The position numbers were made by a program, and so were the translations under genes. DNA of 64,000 nt from UBA6136 sp044237765 (lineage in GTDB: Bacteria > Pseudomonadota > Gammaproteobacteria > Methylococcales > Methylococcaceae): positions 10,467-74,466 of the forward strand of contig JBIIEQ010000005.1 in the NCBI GenBank assembly GCA_044237765.1, given 5' to 3'. Under the pieces are notes generated by a model. It was not told the origin of the DNA and searched no databases. It saw nothing but the letters and a program-made list of their open reading frames with translations. This document shows, one piece after another, positions 52,143-61,791 of the stretch (positions are counted from its first letter, which is position 1; each line of letters starts with the position of its first letter).

Positions 52143-52169
52143 TTCGCTGATTTACAACGGGGTGGAGTT

Positions 52170-53324
52170 ATGAAATTCGAAATAGTTGATTCTTACAGTC
52201 AAAACGCTGTCATCAAGGTCATCGGTGTCGGTGGCGGCGGCGGCAATGCCGTGAACCACATGGTGAACAGCCAGGTAGATGGGGTTGATTTTATTTGCGC
52301 CAATACAGACGCTCAGGCGTTGAAGAGCCTGCAGGCGCGCTCGGTGATTCAGTTGGGTAATGCCCTGACCAAGGGTCTCGGGGCGGGCGCCAATCCTGAT
52401 ATTGGTCGCCAGGCCGCACTGGATGATCGTGATCGCATTCTTGAGGTGCTGGAAGGGTCAGACATGGTTTTCATCACCGCAGGTATGGGCGGTGGGACGG
52501 GTACCGGTGCTGCACCGGTTATTGCCGAGATCGCCAAGGAGGCCGGCATTCTTACCGTAGCCGTCGTGACCAAGCCCTTTGCGTTTGAGGGGAAGAAGCG
52601 CAAGGACCTGGCCGAGAAAGGGATTGATGAACTGAGTCAGTTTGTGGACTCACTGATCACCATTCCCAACGAAAAGCTGTTGCCGGTGCTGGGTCGCGAA
52701 GTCAGCCTCATGAATGCCTTCGCAGCAGCGAATGACGTTCTACTGGGTGCAGTTCAGGGCATCGCCGATCTGATCACCCGCCCCGGTCTGATCAACGTCG
52801 ACTTTGCGGATGTTCGCACCATCATGTCCGAAATGGGGATCGCCATGATGGGAACGGGAGTCGGGCATGGAGAGAATCGTGCTCGTGAAGCGGCGGAAGC
52901 AGCAATTGCCAGCCCGCTGCTTGAGGATATCAATCTACAGGGAGCTCGGGGCATTCTGGTCAACATCACAGGTGGCATGGATATGGCTATAGGTGAGTTT
53001 GACGAGGTGGGTAACGTGATTCGCGAATTCGCCTCTGATGATGCCGCTGTCGTTATAGGCACTGTCATCGACCCGGATCTTCATGACGAATTGCGCGTCA
53101 CCGTGGTGGCCACTGGGCTTTCCGGTCCGCGTTATTCCAGTGAACCGACGCTCAAACTGGTGCAGAAGAACACGGGCGAAATCGACTACGGCGAAATGAC
53201 ACGGAGACCGGCGTTAGCCCGCAAGCAATCGCAAATGGAGCCGCGAGCTGAAGCCAAGAAAGAGAAGGAAATGGATCTGGAATATCTGGATATTCCTGCC
53301 TTCCTGCGTCGGCAGGCAGACTGA
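52170..53324 (+). CDS. ftsZ: Cell division protein FtsZ
   Basis: The 384-residue tubulin-like GTPase forms the Z ring. The N-terminal GVGGGGGNAVNHM, the G-box GMGGGTGTGAAPVIAEIAKE (about residues 105-124), the T7 loop NVDFADVRTIMSEMG and the C-terminal conserved peptide YLDIPAFLRRQAD that binds FtsA and ZipA are intact. A GGGGTGGAG ribosome site precedes the ATG. lpxC follows after 135 bp. Confidence 0.98.
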   Translation: MKFEIVDSYSQNAVIKVIGVGGGGGNAVNHMVNSQVDGVDFICANTDAQALKSLQARSVIQLGNALTKGLGAGANPDIGRQAALDDRDRILEVLEGSDMVFITAGMGGGTGTGAAPVIAEIAKEAGILTVAVVTKPFAFEGKKRKDLAEKGIDELSQFVDSLITIPNEKLLPVLGREVSLMNAFAAANDVLLGAVQGIADLITRPGLINVDFADVRTIMSEMGIAMMGTGVGHGENRAREAAEAAIASPLLEDINLQGARGILVNITGGMDMAIGEFDEVGNVIREFASDDAAVVIGTVIDPDLHDELRVTVVATGLSGPRYSSEPTLKLVQKNTGEIDYGEMTRRPALARKQSQMEPRAEAKKEKEMDLEYLDIPAFLRRQAD

Positions 53325-53459
53325 GGTCGAGGCGCCTTTAATAAGGCGAAATAGATAACGGGCTCGTGATTTATCGACTTGGGCCCACTGAGACCGACCT
53401 TATTCGTTACCCAACGAAAAAGGTCGGACAAGAACGCAATTAGATCAGGAGATAATCTG

Positions 53460-54374
53460 ATGATCAGGCAAAGAACTCTGAAGAACATTATCAAGGCGAC
53501 CGGGGTTGGCTTGCACACGGGTGAAAAGGTCTTTCTCTCGTTGAGACCTGCTGCACCCAACACCGGCATCGTCTTCCGACGGGTAGATTTGCCTGAGCCG
53601 GTTGATATCCCCGCAACCCCGCAGAATGTGGGAGAAACCACCCTCTCGACTACGCTCGTCAAAGGGGATGTGAAGGTCTCCACCGTTGAGCATCTGCTCT
53701 CAGCACTGGCCGGGTTGGGTATCGATAATGCCTATATCGATGTGAGCGCTCCCGAAGTGCCCATCATGGATGGCAGTGCCGGCCCCTTTATTTTTCTGAT
53801 TCAATCAGCCGGCGTCGAAGAACAGAATGCACCCAAGCGGTTCATCCGGATAAAGAAGCCGATTCGTGTCGAGGATGGTGACAAGTGGGCTAGCTTCGAG
53901 CCTTATGAAGGTTTCAAAGTCGGGTTCACGATCGACTTCGATCATCCTGCGTTCAACGAGGACGTTCAGTCCGCCAGCATCGACTTCTCCTCGACTTCAT
54001 TTGTAAAGGAAGTGAGCCGTGCAAGAACCTTCGGGTTCATGCGGGACATCGAGGCTCTTCGAAAGCGTCGATTGGCTTTGGGCGGCAGCATGGACAACGC
54101 TATCGTGGTTGATAGCTACCGTATCCTCAATGAGGATGGACTTCGGTACGCCGATGAATTCGTCAAGCACAAAATCCTGGATGCCATTGGCGATCTTTAT
54201 TTGCTGGGGCACAGCCTGATCGGATCCTTCACCGGCTACAAATCCGGGCATGGTCTGAATAACCTGCTGCTGCGCGAGCTGCTCAGCCATCAGGATGCGT
54301 GGGAGTCCGTCACCTTTGCTGAAGAGGCGACCTTGCCGATTTGCTACAGCCGCCTGGTTACTGCAGCCCAATAA
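53460..54374 (+). CDS. lpxC: UDP-3-O-acyl-GlcNAc deacetylase LpxC
   Basis: The 304-residue zinc amidase makes the committed step of lipid A. Zinc ligands: EHLLSALAGLGIDNAY (first His) and the HKILDAIGDLYLLG motif (His-x3-Asp), with the catalytic His near GHGLNNLLLREL. It starts MIRQRTLKNIIKATGVGLHTGEKV after AGGAGATAATC; the longer frame back to 53379 is not supported. It shows a lipopolysaccharide outer membrane and ends the dcw block. Confidence 0.97.
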   Translation: MIRQRTLKNIIKATGVGLHTGEKVFLSLRPAAPNTGIVFRRVDLPEPVDIPATPQNVGETTLSTTLVKGDVKVSTVEHLLSALAGLGIDNAYIDVSAPEVPIMDGSAGPFIFLIQSAGVEEQNAPKRFIRIKKPIRVEDGDKWASFEPYEGFKVGFTIDFDHPAFNEDVQSASIDFSSTSFVKEVSRARTFGFMRDIEALRKRRLALGGSMDNAIVVDSYRILNEDGLRYADEFVKHKILDAIGDLYLLGHSLIGSFTGYKSGHGLNNLLLRELLSHQDAWESVTFAEEATLPICYSRLVTAAQ

Positions 54375-54391
54375 TTTAGCGTTCCTTAAAG

Positions 54392-54430
54392 AAGGGACAT
54401 TGCGACCAGGAGGTCGCAGTGTCCCTTTTA
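54392..54430 (+). terminator. Terminator behind lpxC
   Basis: AAGGGACATTGCGACC (54392-54407) pairs with GGTCGCAGTGTCCCTT (54412-54427) in a 16-bp stem with one G-T pair and a four-base loop (AGGA); a T-rich tail follows. It ends the dcw/lpxC transcript. Confidence 0.92.
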
Positions 54431-54512
54431 TTTTATCTGTGGCGGATTCATGTGATGAATATGTGTTCGCCGCGATGGCCGTTATCTTTCGGTTCGATAG
54501 AAGGAAGATGTC

Positions 54513-54968
54513 TCAAGGTGTGTCGTCTTCACTATGTGCAAGAGTGCGACCAAGACGCATGAGTGCCGATTTGATTTCCTCCGACTCGCAACTTTCTGCG
54601 GAAGCAATCAGCTGGTTCGCGGTTGCTTTCGATGGACGTTTGGGGGTAAAGGATATTGGCGTAATGCTTACGCTGGCAGGCAGGGCGCGAATCTGAACCT
54701 TGCTAAGTTGACGCCCATCCGTGGTGAAAATCGTATCCAACAGCACGGAAGACTGGAAGCGCATCAGGGTCGCCTGTGCGGCTGATCCAACCTGAATAAT
54801 CAGGGTATCGTTCTTGCGAAGGCAGTGTAAGCAATGGCCTCGCAAACTAGCCGGTAATGCCGCTCTGACTTGACGCAGTAATTCATCTTGATCGGCTACC
54901 GTCGCCGCCATGCTGGACAGCGTGGAGTTGCGAAAAAACGAATCCAGACGTCGAGGCATGTTTGTCAT
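54513..54968 (-). CDS. dciA: DciA-like DUF721 protein
   Basis: At 151 residues the N-terminal two thirds (LRQVRAALPASLRGHCLHCLRKNDTLIIQVGSAAQATLMRFQSSVLLDTI) match DUF721/DciA, the loader of the replicative helicase DnaB in bacteria without DnaC. The C-terminal 50 residues are low in order and carry a Ser/Thr/Glu-rich tail. It sits between lpxC and secA, the place where DciA-encoding genes are found in many gammaproteobacteria. It is divergent from secA. The family call is good; the start has no strong ribosome site. Confidence 0.85.
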   Translation of the reverse strand: MTNMPRRLDSFFRNSTLSSMAATVADQDELLRQVRAALPASLRGHCLHCLRKNDTLIIQVGSAAQATLMRFQSSVLLDTIFTTDGRQLSKVQIRALPASVSITPISFTPKRPSKATANQLIASAESCESEEIKSALMRLGRTLAHSEDDTP

Positions 54969-55115
54969 TCAGCGCTCAAGATGAAATGGGTCACTTGGAC
55001 ACAACGCGCTGATGAAAGCTGTGCCCCTCGTTGACAAAGCTCGAACCTTATAAGGACAAGTCATTTGCGGTATCATCCCGCGATTAAATCCCACCGCATC
55101 CGGAATCATATCGTA

Positions 55116-57839
55116 ATGCTAGGCAAGTTGGTCAAGATGGTCGTTGGCAGCCGCAACGAACGCATCGTCAATAAGAAACGTAAAATCGTCAAACGAATCA
55201 ATGCCCTGGAACCACAGTTTCAGTCGCTGAGCGATGAAGCGCTGCAGGGCAAGACCCAGGAGTTCCGGGAGCGACTGGATCGAGGAGAAACCCTCGAAGC
55301 CATTCTGCCGGAAGCCTTTGCGACGGTCAGGGAGGCTTCATGGCGCGTCCTTCATATGCGCCACTTTGATGTCCAGATGATCGGCGGCATGGTGCTGAAT
55401 GACGGCAAAATTGCCGAAATGAAGACCGGTGAAGGCAAGACCCTTGTCGCAACGCTCGCTGCTTATCTCAATGCCTTGCCCGGCAAGGGCGTTCATGTCG
55501 TCACGGTGAATGACTACCTAGCTAGCCGTGACTCCGAGTGGATGGGCAAGATTTATACCTTTCTCGGTCTTACAGTCGGCTGCATCGTCAGCAACCTCTC
55601 CACCGAGGAGCGTCGCGAAGCCTATGCCGCTGATATCACCTATGGCACCAACAACGAATTCGGCTTCGATTATTTGCGCGACAACATGGCATTCAGCCTG
55701 GATCAGCGGGTTCAGCGCGAGAAGTTTTTCGCCATTGTCGACGAAGTCGACTCCATCCTGATCGATGAAGCCCGGACGCCGCTGATTATCTCGGGCCCCA
55801 CCGAGGATAGGAGCGATCTCTACCAGAAAATCCAGGTGCTGATGCCGCAACTGGTCAGGCAGGAAAAGGAAGACGGTCCCGGTGATTATTCGCTGGATGA
55901 GAAGTCTCGCCAGGCCTTCCTGACCGAAAGCGGACACGAGCGTATTGAACAACTGCTGGTCGAAAATGGCCTCATTCAGCCGCAGGAAAGCCTGTATGAC
56001 GCCATCAACATCCGCCTGATGCACTACATCAACGCGTCTTTGAAGGCGCATGCCCTGTTTCAGCGCGATGTCGATTACATCGTCAGGGATGGTCAGGTCA
56101 TCATCGTTGATGAATTCACCGGACGCGCCATGCCGGGCCGGCGCTGGTCAGAGGGATTGCATCAGGCAGTGGAAGCGAAGGAGCGCGTCACGGTTCAGAA
56201 CGAAAACCAGACGCTGGCCTCCATTACCTTCCAGAACTACTTCCGTCTCTACGCCAAGCTCTCGGGCATGACCGGAACCGCCGACACCGAGGCGCCCGAA
56301 TTTCACCAGATATACAATCTGGAAGTGGTCTGCATACCGTCCAACAAGCCGATGTCCCGGAACGATATGGGCGACCTGGTGTATCTGACGGTCCCCGAAA
56401 AATACATGGCGATCGCCGAAGATGTGCGTGGCTGCGTGGACCGTGGTCAACCTGTGCTGGTGGGCACCACCTCGATTGAAAATTCCGAAGTCATTTCCAA
56501 TCTGTTGCGTCAGAAGAATATTCCGCATCAGGTGCTCAACGCCAAGCAGCATGAGCAGGAAGCCCATATCGTCGCTCAGGCGGGCAAACCGGGTGCCGTG
56601 ACGATTGCGACGAACATGGCCGGCCGTGGCACCGATATCGTTCTGGGCGGTAGCCTCGAGGAAGAAACCGCCGGCTTTGATCCGAACGACCAGGCGGCCT
56701 TTGCCCAGGCAAAAGCCGCGTGGGAAGTCCGTCATCAACAGGTTGTCGCGGCGGGCGGTCTGCACGTCATTGGTTCGGAGCGTCATGAATCCCGTCGTGT
56801 GGATAACCAGCTGCGCGGTCGTTCCGGCCGGCAGGGCGACTCGGGTTCCTCTCGCTTCTATCTCTCCCTCGAAGATCCGCTGATGCGAATCTTCGCCTCC
56901 GATCGTGTTGCCTCACTGATGCAGAAGCTGGGTATGAAAGAGGGCGAAGCCATTGAGCATCCGTGGGTAACGCGCGCCATCGAGAACGCTCAGCGCAAGG
57001 TCGAGGCCCGCAACTTTGATATCCGCAAGCAATTGCTGGAATACGACAACGTGGCTAACGACCAGCGGCGCGTCATTTATCACATGCGTGATGAGTTGAT
57101 GAAGGCGGACGATATTTCCGAATCCATCGATGCGGCTCGTATGGATACGATTGCCCAGATGTTCGGTCAGTTCATCCCGCCGCACACCATGGAAGAGCAA
57201 TGGGATGTCAAGGGGCTGGAAGAGACCCTTGAACGTGATTTCGGGGTGAACATTCCCGTCCAGCAGTGGCTGGATGAAGACTCGCGGCTTGACGAGGAAA
57301 AAATTCGCCAACGCATCACCGAGCAGCTGGCAGGAATCTACCAGGAAAAAACCGAAGCCATCGGTCCGCAAGTGATGCACCACTTTGAAAAGACCGTGAT
57401 GCTGCAGGTGCTGGATGACTCCTGGAAAGAACATCTGGCGGGAATGGACCACCTTCGGCAGGGCATTCATTTGCGCGGCTACGCTCAAAAAGACCCCAAG
57501 CAGGAATACAAAAAGGAAGCCTTCGAAATGTTCACCTCCATGTTGGAGGGCATCAAGCACGAAGTGATCGGCATCGTTTCCAAGGTCCAGGTGCGCTCCG
57601 ATGAAGAGGTCACCCAGATGGAGGAGCAGAATCGGGCGCCGCAGGAGCTTGAATATCAGCATGCCGAAGCCTCCGTGCTCGGGGGCGAGGAGCCCGCTGC
57701 GGACGCGCCAGCCGAGGAAGCCACAGCAGCCAGCCCCGCGAAGCCGTTTATCCGAGAGGGTGCCAAGGTCGGCCGCAACGACCCGTGTCCTTGCGGTTCC
57801 GGCAAGAAATACAAGGCTTGTCACGGCAGGCTGGACTGA
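55116..57839 (+). CDS. secA: Protein translocase ATPase SecA
   Basis: The 907-residue motor drives preproteins through SecYEG. Starts MLGKLVKMVVGSRNERIVNKKRK, with Walker A MKTGEGKTLVATLAAYLNAL, the DEVDSILIDEARTPLIISGP stretch, GRGTDIVLGGSLEE, the DNQLRGRSGRQGDSGSSRFYLSLED motif and the C-terminal zinc finger DPCPCGSGKKYKACHG. A frame back to 55065 would need a TTG start, so the ATG at 55116 is used. The leader has a weak ribosome site; in other bacteria secA is regulated by SecM, which is not seen here. Confidence 0.97.
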   Translation: MLGKLVKMVVGSRNERIVNKKRKIVKRINALEPQFQSLSDEALQGKTQEFRERLDRGETLEAILPEAFATVREASWRVLHMRHFDVQMIGGMVLNDGKIAEMKTGEGKTLVATLAAYLNALPGKGVHVVTVNDYLASRDSEWMGKIYTFLGLTVGCIVSNLSTEERREAYAADITYGTNNEFGFDYLRDNMAFSLDQRVQREKFFAIVDEVDSILIDEARTPLIISGPTEDRSDLYQKIQVLMPQLVRQEKEDGPGDYSLDEKSRQAFLTESGHERIEQLLVENGLIQPQESLYDAINIRLMHYINASLKAHALFQRDVDYIVRDGQVIIVDEFTGRAMPGRRWSEGLHQAVEAKERVTVQNENQTLASITFQNYFRLYAKLSGMTGTADTEAPEFHQIYNLEVVCIPSNKPMSRNDMGDLVYLTVPEKYMAIAEDVRGCVDRGQPVLVGTTSIENSEVISNLLRQKNIPHQVLNAKQHEQEAHIVAQAGKPGAVTIATNMAGRGTDIVLGGSLEEETAGFDPNDQAAFAQAKAAWEVRHQQVVAAGGLHVIGSERHESRRVDNQLRGRSGRQGDSGSSRFYLSLEDPLMRIFASDRVASLMQKLGMKEGEAIEHPWVTRAIENAQRKVEARNFDIRKQLLEYDNVANDQRRVIYHMRDELMKADDISESIDAARMDTIAQMFGQFIPPHTMEEQWDVKGLEETLERDFGVNIPVQQWLDEDSRLDEEKIRQRITEQLAGIYQEKTEAIGPQVMHHFEKTVMLQVLDDSWKEHLAGMDHLRQGIHLRGYAQKDPKQEYKKEAFEMFTSMLEGIKHEVIGIVSKVQVRSDEEVTQMEEQNRAPQELEYQHAEASVLGGEEPAADAPAEEATAASPAKPFIREGAKVGRNDPCPCGSGKKYKACHGRLD

Positions 57840-57843
57840 TTCC

Positions 57844-59055
57844 ATGGATCATCTGCCGGGGACAGGAAAACCACTGGCCGTGAGCGGCATCCGTCTGGGT
57901 GCCGCAGCGGCGGGCATCAAGCGGCAGGATCGCGACGATCTGCTCATCATCGAGGCTGATGAGGGCGCCACGATGGCCGCCGTCTTCACCCAAAATGCCT
58001 TTTGTGCCGCGCCCGTGCGGGTTGCCCGTGAGCATCTCGGCGCAGCGCCACGCTGGCTTTTGATCAATTCCGGAAACGCCAATGCCGGGACCGGCGATCA
58101 GGGTTTGCAGGATGCCAGGACCACCTGCCGCGCCCTGGCGGATTTGGTCGCGGCCGACCAGCGCCAGGTGCTGCCATTCTCCACCGGCGTGATCGGAGAG
58201 TTCCTCCCGGTCGCCAAGATTGAGTCGGCTCTTCCTGCGGCGTTGGCGGCGCTGGATGAATCGGGCTGGGAGCGTGCAGCCCGCGCCATCATGACGACCG
58301 ACACGCGGCCCAAGATGGCCAGTCGAACCTGTCAGATCGGTGACGAATCGATCACGGTAACCGGTATCGCCAAGGGTGCTGGCATGATTCACCCCAACAT
58401 GGCGACGATGCTCGCCTTCCTGGCAACCGATGCCCGCGTGAACCCATCAGACCTTCAGGCAGTGCTGGCGCGCGCGACCGACAAAACCTTCAACTGCATC
58501 ACCATAGACGGGGACACCTCCACGAACGACGCCTGCGTCTTGCTGGCGTCGGGTGCCGCAATGGGTTCGCCGCTGGATCCCGCAACAGCGGATTTCGCGC
58601 ATTTCGAACAGGCCGTTTTCGACGTCTCCGCCGAGCTGGCCGAGGCTATTGTTCGGGATGGCGAAGGCGCCACCAAGTTGATGAGGATTCTCGTCCGGCA
58701 GGCACGCGATGCCGCCGAGGCTCGCATGGTTGCCAAAACCATCGCCCTTTCACCCTTGGTCAAAACCGCCTTTTTTGCCAGTGATCCCAACTGGGGTCGC
58801 ATCCTGGCCGCCGTCGGCCGCGCGGGTTGCGAGCAACTCGATATCGCCGGCGTGTCCATCTGGCTCGGCGATGTGCAGATCGTCCATCACGGTGGTCGCG
58901 CCGAAAGCTATACCGAAGAAGCGGGGGCCGCCGTCATGGCCCGGGACGAGATTCTGGTGCGTGTCGAGCTTGGCCGGGGCGCGGCCGAGGAAACGGTGTT
59001 GACCTGCGATTTTTCCTACGATTATGTCCGCATCAATGCCGAATATCGGACCTGA
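57844..59055 (+). CDS. argJ: Ornithine acetyltransferase / N-acetylglutamate synthase ArgJ
   Basis: The 403-residue bifunctional enzyme recycles the acetyl group in arginine synthesis. It autocleaves before a Thr in KGAGMIHPNMATMLAFLATDA, and this site is seen at about residues 180-200. Other signatures: INSGNANAGTGDQGLQDA, the TFNCITIDGDTSTNDACVLLASG stretch and FFASDPNWGRILAAVGRAG. The start follows the secA stop by four bases, so it is coupled to it. Having ArgJ suggests the cyclic arginine route. Confidence 0.97.
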   Translation: MDHLPGTGKPLAVSGIRLGAAAAGIKRQDRDDLLIIEADEGATMAAVFTQNAFCAAPVRVAREHLGAAPRWLLINSGNANAGTGDQGLQDARTTCRALADLVAADQRQVLPFSTGVIGEFLPVAKIESALPAALAALDESGWERAARAIMTTDTRPKMASRTCQIGDESITVTGIAKGAGMIHPNMATMLAFLATDARVNPSDLQAVLARATDKTFNCITIDGDTSTNDACVLLASGAAMGSPLDPATADFAHFEQAVFDVSAELAEAIVRDGEGATKLMRILVRQARDAAEARMVAKTIALSPLVKTAFFASDPNWGRILAAVGRAGCEQLDIAGVSIWLGDVQIVHHGGRAESYTEEAGAAVMARDEILVRVELGRGAAEETVLTCDFSYDYVRINAEYRT

Positions 59056-59089
59056 GTCGGATTTAATCTGAGCCTTTCCGAAGCCAGCG

Positions 59090-60040
59090 ATGGACCACCG
59101 CCAGCCCGACGTACTGGACGTTGCCGCCGGGGTTATCCTCAACGAATCCGGCCAAATACTGATCGCGCAGCGGCCTGATCATTTGCACCAAGGTGGGCTG
59201 TGGGAGTTCCCCGGCGGCAAACTGGAAGCGGGGGAGACGCCCAGGAAGGCACTGGATCGTGAACTAAAGGAAGAGCTGGATATTCAGGTTGAGAGGGCCT
59301 CGCCCTTGATGACCCTGCGACATGATTACCCCGACCGTTGCGTTCGATTGCATGTATGGCGGGTGGAACGCTTTTCCGGGACACCACAGGGCTTGCAGGG
59401 CCAGCCGATCACCTGGGTTTCCAGATCGGATTTGCCCGGGTATGAATTTCCGGCGGCCAACGGACCCATTGTCACTGCGGCCCGATTGCCCGACCGTTAC
59501 GCCATCGTGGATGGGCCGGGCGAAGATGGGGAAGATTTTCTGGCGAAAATCGAAGAGCACGCGAATCGAGATATCGAAATGATTCGGCTGCGGGCCTCAC
59601 GCCTTCGGTCAGCGGACTATCTGGCGTTAGCCCAACAGGCCGCGAGTATTTGCAGGGAGCGCGGTATCGCATTGCTGGTGAACGGCCCGGCCTCTTTGGC
59701 AGAGGCCACGGGGGCTGCCGGACTGCATCTGCGCAGCGATGAATTGATGGCGTTGTCCAGACGGCCAGCGGGGTCAACCCATTGGGTGGCTGCGTCCTGC
59801 CATGACGCCGCTCAAATTGAACATGCCGGCCGCATCGGGGTCGATTTTGTCATGCTGGGGCCGGTTTTACCCACGGCGACGCACCCTGAGGTTACGCCGT
59901 TGGGGTGGGGCCGTTTTGCCAGGCTTGTGGAGGCCGCCCGGCTCCCGGTGTTTGCCTTGGGTGGACTGTCTGAATCGCACATGGATGAAGCCAAGCAGGC
60001 GGGCGCCCAGGGTGTCGCGGGTATCCGTGGATGGCTTTAG
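59090..60040 (+). CDS. Nudix hydrolase fused to a ThiE/TenI-like domain
   Basis: A 316-residue fusion. Residues 8-130 are a Nudix MutT domain with the box GGKLEAGETPRKALDRELKEELDI (GX5EX7REUXEEXGU, here GG...REL-K-EEL), which removes oxidised nucleotides such as 8-oxo-dGTP. Residues 135-316 match thiamine monophosphate synthase/TenI: IEMIRLRASRLRSADYLALAQQAASIC, LLVNGPASLAEATGAAGLHLRSDEL and ASCHDAAQIEHAGRIGVDFVMLGPVLPTATHPEVTPLGW. The fusion next to secA and argJ is well known in gammaproteobacteria, and its ThiE part's activity is not established. Confidence 0.9.
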   Translation: MDHRQPDVLDVAAGVILNESGQILIAQRPDHLHQGGLWEFPGGKLEAGETPRKALDRELKEELDIQVERASPLMTLRHDYPDRCVRLHVWRVERFSGTPQGLQGQPITWVSRSDLPGYEFPAANGPIVTAARLPDRYAIVDGPGEDGEDFLAKIEEHANRDIEMIRLRASRLRSADYLALAQQAASICRERGIALLVNGPASLAEATGAAGLHLRSDELMALSRRPAGSTHWVAASCHDAAQIEHAGRIGVDFVMLGPVLPTATHPEVTPLGWGRFARLVEAARLPVFALGGLSESHMDEAKQAGAQGVAGIRGWL

Positions 60041-60106
60041 GGAGCCTCGAAAAACTGCGGATGGTTTTTTGATGTTCCCTTTAGGTTGCTCCGTATTTGT
60101 GCGTAC

Positions 60107-60123
60107 TGCACAGAAATGGTGCG
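60107..60123 (+). promoter_or_regulatory. NtrC-binding site ahead of glnA
   Basis: TGCACA-GAAAT-GGTGCG is a 17-bp imperfect palindrome matching the NtrC consensus TGCACC-N5-GGTGCA at ten of twelve positions. It lies 52 bp upstream of the -24 element, so activation by NtrC at low nitrogen is expected. Confidence 0.75.
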
Positions 60124-60174
60124 AAATGAGAGATTGAAGAGTGGTCCAGTCCTGAGCTCAGGCGCTTCCGCTCA

Positions 60175-60191
60175 TTGGTATCGATTTTGCT
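60175..60191 (+). promoter_or_regulatory. Sigma-54 (-24/-12) promoter of glnA
   Basis: TTGGTATCGATTTTGCT has the invariant GG (60177-60178) and GC (60189-60190) with the exact 10-bp spacing. It matches the TTGGCAC-N4-TTGC consensus in its key bases. With the NtrC site upstream, it explains nitrogen control of glnA. Confidence 0.7.
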
Positions 60192-60249
60192 TTTTTATCG
60201 AAACGAGTTAGCCCCATACCATTCTGACAACCACCGAGGAGAAATAAGA

Positions 60250-61659
60250 ATGTCCCCAAAAGACGTCCTGAAGATGATCAAGGAAAACGAAGTCCGCTAT
60301 GTGGACCTGCGTTTTTGTGACACCAAAGGTAAAGAGCAGCATGTCACCATCCCGGCCAGCACCGTGGACGAGGACATGTTTGAAGAAGGCAAGATGTTCG
60401 ACGGCTCCTCCATTGCCGGCTGGAAGCACATCAACGAATCCGACATGATCCTGATGCCGGATGCGTCCACTGCCGTCATGGACCCGTTCTTTGACGACCC
60501 CACCCTGATCATCCGTTGCGACATCATCGAACCGGCCGACATGCAGGGCTACGAGCGCGACCCGCGTTCCATCGCCAAGCGCGCCGAAACCTACATGAAG
60601 TCCACCGGCATTGCCGACATCGCACTGTTCGGCCCGGAAAACGAATTCTTCGTGTTTGACGACGTGCGTTGGGGCACCTCCATGCAGGGCGCTTTCTTCA
60701 AGATCGACTCCGAGGAAGCCGGCTGGAACTCCGAAAAAGTCTACGAAGACGGCAACATTGGTCACCGTCCCGGCACCAAGGGCGGCTATTTCCCCGTGCC
60801 GCCGGTTGACTCCTTGCAAGATCTGCGTTCCGCCATGTGTAACACGCTGGAGGACATGGGTCTGGTCGTTGAAGTGCATCACCACGAAGTCGCCACCGCT
60901 GGTCAATGCGAAATCGGCGTCAAGTTTGGCACCCTGGTCAAGAAGGCCGACGAAGTGCTGGTTCTCAAGTACGTCATCCAGAACGTCGCCCATGCCTTTG
61001 GCAAGACCTCCACCTTCATGCCGAAGCCCCTGGTCGGCGACAACGGCAGCGGCATGCACGTCCACATGTCGCTGGGCAAGGACGGCAAGAACCTGTTCAC
61101 CGGTGACCTGTATGGTGGTCTGTCCGAAACTGCTCTGTACTACATCGGCGGCATCATCAAGCATGCCAAGGCACTGAATGCCTTCTGCAACGCTTCCACC
61201 AACAGCTACAAGCGTCTGGTCCCGGGTTTTGAAGCCCCGGTCATGCTGGCTTACTCGGCTCGCAACCGTTCCGCTTCCATCCGCGTCCCTTACGTCATGA
61301 ACCCGAAGGCGCGGCGCATCGAGGTGCGTTTCCCTGACTCCACCGCTAATCCCTATCTGGCGTTTTCCGCCATGCTGATGGCGGGTCTCGACGGCATCCA
61401 GAACAAGATCCACCCTGGCGATGCCATGGACAAGGATCTGTACGACCTGCCGCCGGAAGAGGAAAAAGCCATCCCGCAGGTATGCCACTCGCTGGATATG
61501 GCCCTGGAAGCTCTCGACAAGGACCGCGAGTTCCTGACCCGTGGTGGCGTCTTCACCAACGACACGATCGATGCCTACATCGGTCTGAAGATGGAAGAAG
61601 TCACCCGCCTGCGCATGAGCACCCATCCGGCTGAATACGATTTGTATTACAGCCTGTGA
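60250..61659 (+). CDS. glnA: Glutamine synthetase, type I
   Basis: The 469-residue enzyme makes glutamine from glutamate and ammonia. Typical stretches are RYVDLRFCDTKGKEQHVTIP, FDGSSIAGWKHINESDM, GPENEFFVFD (metal ligands), NGSGMHVHMSLGKDG, the latch NRSASIRVPY and the adenylylation site KDLYDLPPEE (Tyr at about residue 397). This makes it the GlnE-controlled GSI-beta form. A GAGGAG ribosome site precedes the ATG at 60250. A longer frame from 60175 crosses the promoter and is rejected. Confidence 0.98.
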   Translation: MSPKDVLKMIKENEVRYVDLRFCDTKGKEQHVTIPASTVDEDMFEEGKMFDGSSIAGWKHINESDMILMPDASTAVMDPFFDDPTLIIRCDIIEPADMQGYERDPRSIAKRAETYMKSTGIADIALFGPENEFFVFDDVRWGTSMQGAFFKIDSEEAGWNSEKVYEDGNIGHRPGTKGGYFPVPPVDSLQDLRSAMCNTLEDMGLVVEVHHHEVATAGQCEIGVKFGTLVKKADEVLVLKYVIQNVAHAFGKTSTFMPKPLVGDNGSGMHVHMSLGKDGKNLFTGDLYGGLSETALYYIGGIIKHAKALNAFCNASTNSYKRLVPGFEAPVMLAYSARNRSASIRVPYVMNPKARRIEVRFPDSTANPYLAFSAMLMAGLDGIQNKIHPGDAMDKDLYDLPPEEEKAIPQVCHSLDMALEALDKDREFLTRGGVFTNDTIDAYIGLKMEEVTRLRMSTHPAEYDLYYSL

Positions 61660-61707
61660 TGTTGAATTGCATATCCAAGTGATGCCATAAGCGTCACGGA
61701 ATGCCCT

Positions 61708-61732
61708 GAAAGCCCCGCCAGTCGGGGCTTTC
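61708..61732 (+). terminator. Terminator behind glnA
   Basis: GAAAGCCCCG (61708-61717) pairs with CGGGGCTTTC (61723-61732), a perfect 10-bp stem with a five-base loop and a short T run inside the right arm. It ends the glnA transcript and marks the left edge of the island. Confidence 0.85.
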
Positions 61733-61791
61733 GTCTGTCTGGATTGATGCTATTTGAAGCCGTGCATATCATGGGTTCTGTGTACCTCAGT

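Noticed and set aside
54969..55115. SecM-like arrest peptide gene ahead of secA
   Set aside because: The spacer is only 147 bp and contains no ORF with a FxxxxWIxxxxGIRAGP-type ending.
60208..61626. Minus-strand open frame of 472 codons opposite glnA
   Set aside because: It mirrors glnA and covers its promoter; no family features are visible. It is a shadow of high-bias coding sequence.
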